DNA from: Mya arenaria
Taxonomy: Eukaryota; Mollusca; Bivalvia; Myida; Myidae
DNA: 64,000 nt
Assembly: GCF_026914265.1 (NCBI RefSeq)
Contig: NC_069132.1
Coordinates: forward strand, 70,446,993-70,510,992
Reading direction: 5' to 3'
Shown: one piece after another, positions 1 to 11,205 of the stretch
Numbering within the stretch: the stretch's first letter is position 1
How the letters are laid out: every line of letters begins with the position of its first letter
Made by a program: the position numbers and the translations under genes
Notes under the pieces: model-generated
Told to the model about the DNA's origin: nothing
Databases searched by the model: none
Seen by the model: only the letters and a program-made list of their open reading frames with translations

Positions 1-659
1 AGGCAAGACAAAGGGGGCAGTGGTGATCAAGTGGTCAGTGCGTTGGAAGTACGTGGTTGCTACGTGGGTTGCACTCGGTTCTATTCTCCAGCTTATACCC
101 AGCAAATAACGGAAAAAACTACGTACCCCACGTACCACTCACACACCAGCCACGCGATAGTCCTGACAAAACATCGCTGACCAAGACTTAACATTGCATG
201 TCCATTTTTTTCTAAATGTCAGAAAATTAATGCTAATAAAAAGAGGGGGGTCAGGTAGCTAAAAATCACTAGCGTAGTGCGCGCGGCAAACCTGCGGATA
301 TCCATGTTCAACCCCTATATCTGCATGGACCCCTCGCTGCGCCTACGCGGGTCGGATGAGACCACGGCCTTAAGCGCCAACCTTGGCCTAGCTAGAAACC
401 AGGAAAAAAATAGATCATGTTTCAAATGTTAATTGAAAAAGCCCTCTTAGTACAAATTTTCGTAAATATTATGTGCCGTCCCAGGCCAACAGTGCATAAT
501 ATGTGTACCTCAGTGCATGTATATAATGTTTCACAAGAATGTGCAGTATCATTCAGTCAACGTTCTACCCCTCTAAAATGGTTCAAGTTTACATTTTGGT
601 ATTTAAAGTTTAACAAGGTGTTGATTTTAAATTCAAATAGTAAGCGCACGTGTTAAAAA
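1..659. other. Leading region, no gene recognised
   Basis: No coding region, RNA gene or recognisable mobile element was found. The last 100 bases or so resemble the DNA just before 52840, at the end of unit B. The left edge may therefore be the tail of a further, earlier duplication unit lying outside the window. Positions 240-390 are more GC-rich than their surroundings but were not identified. Confidence 0.4.
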
Positions 660-839
660 CGCTGGGAAAAACATGTCAGAAATCCCGTAGCGTTACGCCC
701 AAGAGGTTTCGAAAACTCTGTCATTTTGAAGATATTTGATCACATTTCCGTTTTAAAGCTTTCGTCTCCCATGCAACGAGTAGAATGTATAACTTCATGC
801 AACAATGTTTGGGTAAGCAGTATGACAATGTAATATTAA

Positions 840-1760
840 AGGGTATAGACCAGAGTATTGCAAGCAGTTGCCGATGTTTTTCTGTTCGTTAAGTTGATCA
901 GGGAATACAACTTAACATGTTTTCCAGTCAGAGTTAGGTGTCTTGTAAGTTTCTTCATGGTCTTCCTTGCGTGATTGGTGAACAGGAATAATGTATGATA
1001 AAGACATAGCAATGTAGTAATGTATTTACTACAAACAAAACACGCCAAGCGGGTGCAAAACCATTTTTCTATTTAACAGCTGATCAAGGGTCATAACTAA
1101 ACATTGTATTTCAGTCAGAGTTGTGAGTTTTGTGAGTGGCTGGTAGGGTTAATCAAGGGAAATAACTGGACTTCTATTTCAGTCAGAGTAAGATGTCATG
1201 TAAGTTGCCTCACGATTTTCATTGCATGATTTGCGAGCAAGAATAATCTATATTAAAGCAATCGCAATGTAGTTATTAATATATGATAAACAAGTGCAGT
1301 TCAAGTGGGTGCAAAACGCTTTATCCCGTTTAACACAGATCAAGGGAATAACTCAACATGTTTTTCAGTCAGAGTTTTGTGTCTTGTAATTTGCTACATG
1401 ATCTTCATTGCATGATTTTTGAGCAGCTAGAATAATGTATGATAAATAATAGCAATGTAGTAATTTATATACTATTGACAAGTGCACTCCAAGCGGGTGC
1501 AAAACCATTCTTCTATTTAACAGCAGATCAAGGGTCATAACTCAACATTGTATTTCAGTCAAAGTATTATGCCATGTGAGTTGCTACAAGATCTTCATGG
1601 CATGATTCGCGAGCGTAAATAATGTATTATAAAGCCATAATAATGTAGTAGTTTATATAGTAGAAACAAGTGCATTTCTCTATTTAACAGCTGATCAAGG
1701 GTCATATCTCAATATGTATTTCGGTAAGAGTTATTTTTCTTGTGAGTGGCTGGTAGGGTT
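840..1760. repeat. Imperfect tandem repeat, period about 200 bp
   Basis: About five diverged copies recur here. Each contains phrases such as 'tgatcaagggtcataactc', 'tttcagtcagagtt', 'gatcttcattgcatgatt' and 'agcaatgtagtaattta'. Unit B has only one or two copies (about 24360-24600), and so does unit C (about 53090-53290), so the array expanded in A or contracted in the others. No coding potential is evident. Confidence 0.7.
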
Positions 1761-3067
1761 TATACGTTGAAAGCATTTGTTTGACTTCAAAGCCAGTATA
1801 ATCGAATACGTTGTATCTGGCGAGTGTGTGCATATTGCCAATTTCATGTGCGATATAAGTTAAATGTTAATACCTTCAAAATGATCAACTAGCTAAAACA
1901 TGTTTTCAAGTCATGGTCAACTCTGATTCCAACCCATGCTATTAAATTACATTTTTTCATAAACTGAAACAATAAGAACTGTTTTCTTTTATATTCTTTG
2001 TAGCGATACATCAACAGTTGCAAGTCACAAATAAGCTAATAAATGTAAAAGTAAGAACAATCGTTATATAGAAAGTCATATACAGTAATAAACAAACGAA
2101 TACATGTACAAATAAGGAAGCAATGTTCAATGCAAAGAATTACAACAATAATGTTCCTACCTTATACAAAGAAAACAATGTAAAATTTGACACTATGCAT
2201 TTTTTGTGTATATATCGAAGTTATACTACCGAAAAATAATTCTTATAAGCCAAATGGTTGATATCAAGCAGGTATTCTGCTATTCTGAATTGCTATTTTC
2301 AGGGTTTGGGCATGTTGTTTAATATGTTTCAGTTATTCACAATAACAAACGAATAATATTAACATGTTTATACACAAGTGTGCATCCAATCTTCAATTAA
2401 ACTAATAAGATACACATTATTGAAACACTTACTTAAGTGTACATTTATATTAAATTAAATACTTGTCACACATGGGTGCCGCCATTCTATTTTTAGCCAC
2501 AGAAAACTGGGACTCGGTGTTTTCCACTTACATCATAATTATCATGTGACTTATTACATGTTTATACTAGCAATTGTCTTTGGCTTTATCAAAAATATAC
2601 ATGTAGTAAATAGTGTTACTTAGACAATGTAGATTAAGAAAACTTTTGAATAACGACTTTTGATTGCCCATATTATTTGAATGTACAGGTAGCTTATATC
2701 ATAACTCAAGGTAAATAATCAAAAAGCTTTTGAATTACGGTTTGACTTTTGATTGCAAAAAATACTAGAATATACAGATAGTTAATATCACATATATTAG
2801 TATAATTATATATAGTATATACATGTAATAGTATACAGGTACCTTATAGTGTACCTCAAAGTACAGGTTGAGAAAGCTTTACAAATTATGACTTATCAAT
2901 CCAAAGAGGCTCAGTTATTTTACTTAAGTATTATATACATACTCTTCATTGTTTTTTACACAAAGGCATGTCATAGCTTGTATAAAAAGAAGTTTACATA
3001 CAAAATTCTCACTTATGTCATGGCGAATGACATTAGATGGGCAAGATAAAACTAGTGTTGATATTGA
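1761..3067. other. Noncoding DNA conserved between units
   Basis: This AT-rich stretch has no supported gene. It aligns with about 24610-25935 in unit B and 53340-55045 in unit C, for example through 'gagaaagcttt', 'tgggactcggtgttt' and 'caagtgtgcatccaatcttcaat'. It lies just downstream of the SCCPDH-like terminal exon on the minus strand and may contain its 3' untranslated region or polyadenylation site. No specific signal was assigned. Confidence 0.5.
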
Positions 3068-3195
3068 GGTCCCAGCTATTGTTCACAGAGGGACCAGAAT
3101 TTGGGCCCAGCTATTGTTCACAGAGGGACGATAATTTTGGCCCAGTTATTGTTCACAAAGGGACAATAATTTGGGCCCATCTATTGTTCACAGTG
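3068..3195. repeat. About 36-bp tandem repeat overlapping the SCCPDH stop codon
   Basis: About four copies of a unit containing 'gggcccatctattgttcaca' are present; units B and C have about three. On the minus strand, the TGA that ends the SCCPDH-like reading frame lies inside the last copy, in the 'gttcaca' motif. Base changes in this repeat explain the different C-termini predicted in units B and C. Confidence 0.7.
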
Positions 3196-4443
3196 AGAAT
3201 TGTTCCTTCACAACTTCAAACTTGATGTTGTTTTTGATGAGTCGTTCAATCAGACTTGTTTCTCGGAAAAGCATGGCTGTTGTGTACACACCACCCCTGA
3301 AAGATATTTAAAATACATAACAAACTAATCTCTTGTAAGGTCTTAATGGCATCTATTAGCCTGTATATAAAAATAGTATGTATAGAAATTACAAGATTTT
3401 ATTACTTTTTACTTTTTGCTTTGTCTTAGAAAATAAAATATTAAAAAATACAACAATATTTAAACTTCCCCCTTAATTGAAAACAAGATTGTAACGGTGT
3501 ATTTAATAGCTAAAATGCACAAATGTTAAGTGACTGGTGGGTCCTAAAATATTTACAGCGATCAACGATAGTCTCATAAGGTAGACAAATCGTGTCATAT
3601 GCACCTTTCTTTCAAATGAATCTCTGTATCCTTTATAAGAACCATTGATTTCGATACTTTTTATCATTTCTAATATATTTAAACAGTTGCATAAATTGTG
3701 GTACTGCTCATTTGGTAGTTAGAACACAGCTTTAATCATACCTAAATTTGTCTTGGGAGATTTCCTTCAGCAGAGTACAGGCACACTGAACCATTACAAT
3801 GGGCGTGGCAACATATCCCGCTTCCGGGCCCGACACCCGCACAATCATCTGGGTGTCAGGGGCTGTGTCATGCTCTGTGTCGGCATCAGGAAGCTTTTCC
3901 TTCCAACCCTTGCCGACCACTGTGATGCTAAATGTTCCTGTCTCCATCTGTTGGGGAATCACCAATCAGTTTTTTATTACAAGAGAACACCAGAGAGATA
4001 ACAACTCTTGTCCAACAATCTTATTTTAATAGTAAAAAAAAAATGTTATAAATTTCGACAACCAGATCAGCCAATATAAGGGACATTGCTGCACATTCTA
4101 ATGAAGTTACAGCCGTGGTCCTTCTGATATAAGGCAAACTCTATGAGCATTATATATTGATAAGCATGACAGACCAGAAAGCTACGATTAATGTGAGGTC
4201 ATGTTCTACATTCAAAATTGACCCTCACAACAATACAACATTAATCAATCTTTGGAAACTGTTCAAGGATCGGTGTTAAATGTTGATAAATCATGGTGTA
4301 ATATTTTTTTCACCAAATAAAATTGAAGATAAATGCCACAGACAGTCTGTCCAAAGAAGGGAAACATCTCTGGTTACCCATGCTAACTAACTTACCTGAT
4401 AGATTTACTACATGTACATTTCTCACCAACAGACATGAAACAG

Positions 4444-4501
<58 letters not shown>

Positions 4502-5808
4502 ATGAATAATGTCCTGTTATCCGACCAACATGAAAAATGTAAAAAATATGACCACAGGAGAAGCTTAAAAACAGGTTCATGTCGCCATTTTTATAAGATA
4601 GTTCATTTGAACTCTTTATTAATTGTGGCATAATAAACGTTATAGTTAGGCAGGCTCTGATTTCATTAGACGGAATCTAGGCCCAAACCTTCACTCTATA
4701 ACTTGCATATTATACACGTGAGGCCTTGTAAATGGATGTATTTTATAATGAATTTGAACTCAACTATTAATTTTCTACCTTCGTAATGCACAAGATAAGG
4801 AAACATTTAATTTATTGGATATATAGTCATATTCACTATGACCCTATGTTTCTATAACTATATCACTGAAATGATCTTATCCCTCATTGGCTACCAATAT
4901 CACATCTTACCTGTTTCTTTGAAGGTCCTCCTTGTTTGAACACACCAAAGGTAAATATGTGTGGATACTGTGGAAAGAAAATGAATTAATTAATGACCAG
5001 CCTTAATCATAACATATTTTTACATGAGTACTATCTATACATACATAGGATAGGATATAAATACAGCTGACTAACCAAGTATTTTTCTTTCAGTAAAAAC
5101 AGGGATCTGACTCAATAGTTATAAAAGCTGGAGATCATTATGGGCTTTGCTATACAAGTGCATATGTCTCTGGCAACATGGGTATACAAATTTTAAAAAC
5201 TAATTTAAGATCTTCGACAACAATTCCAACGATGATAAAACCAATATTACATAATAGTTTGATGACATGCATATAAATCTTTATGAAAAAATTGGTCAGA
5301 GTGAACGTTGCAAATTCAGGTCATCTAAAGAACTTAGAATACAACCTCCTTTGCCGACACATTGTCCACACAAAATCGGATTTTAAACACCTGTGATAGT
5401 TAAAGGTTGAGCCTGAAACTTAATGATTGCCTATCTGCAATTTCATTCGCTGTAAATTTAGGTTGTATTCTAAGACAACATCTTAACCCTTTCCTTTAAA
5501 ACACACACAAGGTAAGAAATGAATTGCTTAATATCTACCTTAGACAGGGAATGTTGACAGTGCTGTATTTCAAAAAATGTGTCAAATAGAACTCCTCTAA
5601 TCGTTCATGCTTAATTTGAGCTAATCCAACACAAAGTTGCAGCTTTACGCCATGCTGCACAGTGTACTTACAGCTTAAGACTACTTACTTTCAGAATGAG
5701 AGCTCGTCCAAAGCTGAACTTTGCCAAGATGCCAACGATGAGTCCAAACAGCAGGGTGACCGCCAGATAGAAGAAATTCGGAACACAGGCATAAGCTGCC
5801 ACTTCAAA
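3188..5808 (-). CDS. SCCPDH-like: SCCPDH-like oxidoreductase, four 3' exons (unit A)
   Basis: Four exons of a saccharopine dehydrogenase-like oxidoreductase can be read on the minus strand: 5689-5808 (40 codons), 4911-4967 (19 codons), 3742-3947 (206 bp) and 3188-3296 (109 bp, ending in TGA). All have AG acceptors and GT donors, and their phases join without a break. The first exon encodes a hydrophobic segment (VTLLFGLIVGILAKFSFGR) like the membrane or lipid-droplet helix of the SCCPDH family. The second gives FTFGVFKQGGPSKKQ, the third GPEAGYVATPIVMVQ, and the fourth GGVYTTAM..LIERL. These match, in order, the C-terminal third of animal SCCPDH. The family resembles saccharopine dehydrogenase but its substrate is not established. 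The N-terminal Rossmann-fold exons were not found in unit A, so this is probably a partial duplicate. Whether it is transcribed cannot be told from the sequence. Confidence 0.85.
4445..4501. repeat. (CAT)n microsatellite, unit A
   Basis: About 19 uninterrupted ATC/CAT trinucleotides lie in the SCCPDH-like intron between the 57-bp and 206-bp exons. The same intron carries CAT tracts in units B (27068) and C (56335). The His and Met runs it can encode are not evidence for a gene. Confidence 0.95.
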
Positions 5809-7084
5809 CTGGAAAAAAAACGAACAGTAACGAACAGTATACCTTAATGTCTACATATAATCTGTTTTAAGTTGTCATAAAATACACATATTTATGTAAC
5901 AAGTTCAAGAAATATTTATTAAGTGAGCCTTTAGCATGAAAACTAACAAAGGGCAATAACTCTAAAACTAAGAAAGCAAGAGTTACTGTTAATATGCACT
6001 GCACTTGCACTCCATGAAATCTATCTACATATCGCGGGCTTAGCGCAAAACGGTTGTAACTGACATTTTTAAAATTGTTCAGGAGAGCATAAAAACTGAT
6101 TTATTTTCCTAGTTCCTATCATTTTCACTTTGTTTTTTTTATTAAAGCTTTATATTTGTGTACTTTTCATGAATAAATCACAATAACATTTTGCATTCAA
6201 TTTCTAAAAGAGATATTTGTAAAACAGTCAGTTACAACCATTTTGCACAAAAAAATGAGGAATTTTCTAAATTTATTTTTGCGCAAAAGGGTTGTAACAG
6301 TCAGTTACAACTGTTTTGCCTGAAAAATTGAAGATATTTCTAAATACATTTTGCGCAAAAGGGTTGTAACTGAATCTTTTTTATTAAAATTTCTTTGACA
6401 GCTTTAAGATATTTGACTTTAAAGCACCATTACTTGCAATGTAAATTATACTTAAATACATCAACTGAGGATAATAGCTATGATATTTTCCACTTTTTTT
6501 GAAAATTTAGTTGTGTATAGAACATCTTATATTCTATGAATATTTTTGTTAATATACTTAGCACAAACAGGGGTTTGGGTAAAATTTTAGTTTAATATCA
6601 CATTTATAATACATAAAAAACAATTAAATTATTATATATATGAAAGACAATTAAATAATAAATTTATTTAAACAACAACAATATATACTGCAGTTATCTT
6701 CAACATCATATTTTAAGTTAATAATCAGCTTAATTCAAACTGTTAATGATGAATATCAGCATTTTGTAAGTACAATTGTGATAAAAATAGCAATTTCATT
6801 CACTAATTAAGATATGCATGTATATTTCTTATTTCTAGTTTTTAAGTTAAAATGATATCCAGAAACATTTTTATAAGTCATCATAGCATTCTCATGACAT
6901 ATCAGCTCTTATAATGACCATCAATCTGTACAAAATATACAAGAACTTGAAATTTAAAATAATCATTTAGTAAAATCATAGGTAATAAATGAAAGCTATT
7001 TTAAAATTGACAATGACCAAATCCGGTACCAAAACATCATATCCCGATGAAATCATTTAAGGGCTAAGATATTTCCAAAGCTCA

Positions 7085-8620
7085 TAAATATCAGACTTCC
7101 ATCTTCCAGTACTGCTTTACTCAGCACAAATTCCATCTACTTGCCCCAAGAATATCAGAACTTTCCATCTACTCTTAACAAATCCTTAACCCTAGCATGA
7201 TTTCCATCTTCTTGGCTCATGAATATCAGAATACTTTCCATCCACACTAAACATCATTAACACTAGCATGATTTCTATCTATTTGGCTAATGAATATCAG
7301 AATACTTTCCATCCACACTAAACATCATTAACACTAGCATGATTTCTATCTATTTGGCTCATGATAATCAGAATACTTTCCATCCACACTAAACATCATT
7401 AACACTAGCATGATTTCTATCTATTCGGCTCATGAATATCAGAATACTTTCCATCCACACTAAACATCATTAACACTAGCATGATTTCTATCTATTTGGC
7501 TCATGATAATCAGAATACTTTCCATCCACACTAAACATCATTAACACTAGCATGATTTCTATCTATTTGGCTCATGAATATCAGAATACTTTCCATCCAC
7601 ACTAAACATCATTAACACTAGCATGATTTCTATCTATTTGGCTCATGAATATCAGAATACTTTCCATCCACACTAAACATCATTAACACTAGCATGATTT
7701 CTATCTATTTGGCTAATGAATATCAGAATACTTTCCATCCACACTAAACATCATTAACACTAGCATGATTTCTATATATTTGGCTCATGAATATCAGAAT
7801 ACTTTCCATCCACACTAAACATCATTAACACCAGCATGATTTCTATCTATTTGGCTCATGAATATCAGAATACTTTCCATCTACACTAAACATCATTAAC
7901 ACCAGCATGATTTCCATCTATTTGGCTAATGAATATCAGAATACTTTCCATCTACACTAAACATCATTAACACCAGCATGATTTCTATCTATTTGGCTCA
8001 TGATAATCAGAATGACTTCAATCTACTTTCAACAAATCTATTAACCCCAGCATGATTTCCATCTAAATGGCTAATGAATATCAGAATTACTTCCATCTTC
8101 TCGAAAGAAATTATTAACCCCAGCATGATTTCCATCTAATTGGCTTATGAATATCAGAATACTTGTCATCTACTCTTAAACCAGTCATCAACCCCAGCAC
8201 AATTTCCATGTTAGCTCATGAATATCATAATTACTTCCATCTGGTACTCTAAACAAATTAACCCCAGCACAATTTCATTCTAACTGGCTCATGAATATCA
8301 AAATGTCTTCTATCTTCTCGAAACAAATCTTTAACCCCAGCATAATTTCCATCTACTTTGCTCATGAATATCAGAATGTCTTCAATCTTCTCAAATAATT
8401 AACCCAAACATGATTTCCATCTACTTGGCTTATGAATATCAGAATACTTTCCATCTACTCTTAAACAAATCATTAACCCCAGCATGTTTTCCATCTAATT
8501 GGCTCATGAATTTCAGAATAACTTCGATCCATTCGAAAAAAATCATTAACCCCAGCATGATTTCCATTAACTTAGTTTATGAAAATTAGAATGATTTCCA
8601 TCAGATCTGATTTCTATCTA
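7085..8620. repeat. 71-bp minisatellite array
   Basis: About 21 head-to-tail copies of a 71-bp unit containing 'agcatgatttctatctat' and 'catgaatatcagaatac' are present. Central copies (7200-7990) are nearly identical; copies towards both ends are increasingly diverged, the usual pattern of unequal exchange. The array lies wholly within the 5.2-kb TIR element. Confidence 0.9.
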
Positions 8621-9704
8621 TTTTTTATCCAGTAGTTACTTGTAGTAGTGACCAGTAGTAACCATCATGACAACCATGACAATGATTATTTTATGACGCT
8701 ATTTCGGTGTCGGACTACAACCCGACGACGGCACAGCGAAGATTGCTAGAGGGGGTCGTCCCTGTGATATTATAAGATGACAAGTACCCAAATCAGACTT
8801 CCGATGTTTATTGTCCAAGGTTAAATGACAACCTGGACTGGAAAGTCATGGGTTTAAATACTAAATTTGAGTTTAAGTTGCCAACAACTGGCATTGTCAT
8901 CTTAAGAGTTTTACTCGGCTAAGGATTAAGAGTTTCCTTTAGATAATCTTTGTTTCTTTGATCTAATATATGCTTATCACAACTTGCATAGGTGTTAAAG
9001 CCTTATTCTTATGATTAGCAAAACTATAGAACAAAAAAGGTGCTAAAATGTAGTGACAACAGTCAAAAATAAGAATTAAGTGTTTGCTTAAGAAATTACT
9101 GAAGTTATGCAAGTTGCAAATATGATGACAAAAATACAAAATATAATATATAATGTTTATAATATCAAGTTATGATATTGTAAGTTATCTGAGTCAATTC
9201 TATATTAATAGACAATCATTTCTATACTAAATATGATAGGCCAATTTTAAGTTTAAATGTTTATTTTTTATTGTACTTAAAACATTATTATTTAATATTT
9301 TGCAACAAAATATAATGCAAAAAGAATGATCATAATAGTTACACCAAATACCTACTATTTTACAACTATTCATACTGCCTACCCAGTCAGTTAGAAACAC
9401 CAGCATGGCTTAACTGACATAGCTTATGAATACCAAAATGACTTAAATTGAGTTACTTCTTCGCCAGTCATAAACACACCAGCATGACTTCAAACTGTAT
9501 AGCTCATGAATATCAGAATTACTTTACATAGGTACTTCTCGAAATTTATAAACACAAGCATGAACTTGACTACGAAGTTCATGAATATTCAAATGATCAA
9601 TAGATCTACTTCTTCCTAGTCAAAATCATCAGCATGACTTGAAACACCAGAGTTCTTGAATATCAAAATGACTTCACTAGATCTTCGCTAGTCATAAACA
9701 CCAC
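8621..9704. other. Noncoding spacer between satellite arrays in the TIR element
   Basis: No gene was found. A short GC-richer stretch at about 8690-8775 ('gtcggactacaacccgacga') interrupts AT-rich DNA. From about 9360 onwards there are degenerate units carrying 'accagcatgact' and 'gctcatgaatatcagaat', transitional between the 71-bp and 34-bp repeats. Confidence 0.5.
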
Positions 9705-10012
9705 AATGGCTTGAAACTATATAGCTCATGAACATCAGAATGGCTTGAAACTATATAGCTCATGAACATCAGAATGGCTTGAAACTATATAGCTCATGAA
9801 CATCAGAATGGCTTGAACCTATATAGCTCATGAACATCAGAATGGCTTGAAACTATATAGCTCATGAACATCAGAATGGCTTGAAACTATATAGCTCATG
9901 AACATCAGAATGGCATGAAACTATATAGCTCATGAACATCAGAATGGCTTGAAACTATATAGCTCATGAACATCAGAATGGCATGAAACTATATAGCTCA
10001 TGAACATCAGAA
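9705..10012. repeat. 34-bp minisatellite array
   Basis: About nine nearly perfect copies of a 34-bp unit built on 'ggcttgaaactatatagctc' followed by 'atgaacatcagaat' are present. The second half matches the 'catgaatatcagaat' core of the 71-bp array in the same element, so the two arrays are probably related. Confidence 0.9.
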
Positions 10013-11205
10013 TTTCACCCATAAGATTTGATTCAATCTTCAGAACTCACGAATGTCGAAATGACTTCAATAGATCTACTTTTTTGCTATTGAAGATCAT
10101 TCAATCAAGCGAGAGCTCATGAATATCACATGAACAAAAAGAAAGAAGGAATTTAATTTTGACTCGGAGAGTGTCAAGAAATGCAAAAAATCGGTTGCAA
10201 AATAGCTTCCAAGGATAAAGTTTTACGCTGGAAATAAGCGTGTTATAGGATACGAAATATTCAGTTAAAGTATATAACATTATTCTAGAATTGGTAGGGG
10301 AATTAATTTGTGTTTTCACCAATAATGATGTACCTTAATAATTAGATCAATTGCCTTTGGTTTTCATTAGTTTATAAAAGTTATGATTCTGTGTACAAAA
10401 CATGTCAATATTGCCAAAATATAAAATTTTAACATGCAAACTTATTTTACCATAAAAAGCCCACAAAATATAAATAAATAATTAATATTTACAAATAAAA
10501 ACTACTAAGAGAAACAATATTCTTGTAAAACACACACATTCTTTTCCTGTTTTAAAATCATGTCCGAACTTTACACAGAAAACTAAATAAAATTCTAAAA
10601 AGGGATATTTAATTTTAAACTTAAATTTACCTTCCTAATCATATTTTTTTCTTAAGCAAGAGCCTAAAGATACTATCAAATTCTTCAATTCTTTTTCCTA
10701 AATATATGACTTTTTAATCTTATCGGACAGTATATCATACACATTATTAATATAAATGAATAAATAGGACTAAAGGAATAAAACATGAGATATTATTCGT
10801 AGTTGTGATGTTTAAACATGCATTTTTTTCATTTTATTGGGAGTTTATTTTAAAAACAAATCATTTTTCATCAATATGACTATCTCTCCTCAAAAACAAT
10901 GTTAAATAATCATGATGTAATCAATGATGTCATCATGATATTGGAGTTACATCCCATCCAAATGGTTTATTGATTCAAAGTTTTCTGTGCAAAACAGTTG
11001 TAAGTGCAGTTACAACCGTTTTGCGCTAAAATAAATTGCCATTTTCAGATACAAACTTTTGACAAATATGGCTTTATATATATTTATCCTTATTACAGAG
11101 CTATTTTTTTGGGATATTATGGAGGCTTGTAAAAAAGGTTAAAAAATATGAAAATATCACTTTTGGAAAAAAAGTCAGTTACAACCGTTTTGCGCTAAGC
11201 CCACG

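Larger units (their letters stand above)
6033..11205. mobile_element. 5.2-kb element with terminal inverted repeats, satellite-bearing
   Basis: The ends are 32-bp inverted repeats with one mismatch (6033-6064 and 11174-11205), with core GGGCTTAGCGCAAAACGG. They are flanked by a direct ATAT (6029-6032 and 11206-11209). Unit B at about 28621-28640 and unit C lack the insert and show the empty site, with a single ATAT in 'ctacatatgaag'. Inside both ends, further copies of 'cagttacaaccgttttgc' and its inverse recur (6222-6372, 10995-11030), as in fold-back elements. The interior has no long reading frame and is dominated by 71-bp and 34-bp tandem arrays, so the element is non-autonomous. The superfamily is not assigned; the 4-bp duplication could also be a shorter AT/TA target within an AT-rich site. 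Confidence 0.85.

Noticed and set aside
4323..4505. Poly-His frame
   Set aside because: Microsatellite translation, as above.
7085..8620. Regularly repeated array resembling a CRISPR
   Set aside because: The whole 71-bp unit is repeated without unique spacers, in a eukaryotic genome; it is a minisatellite.
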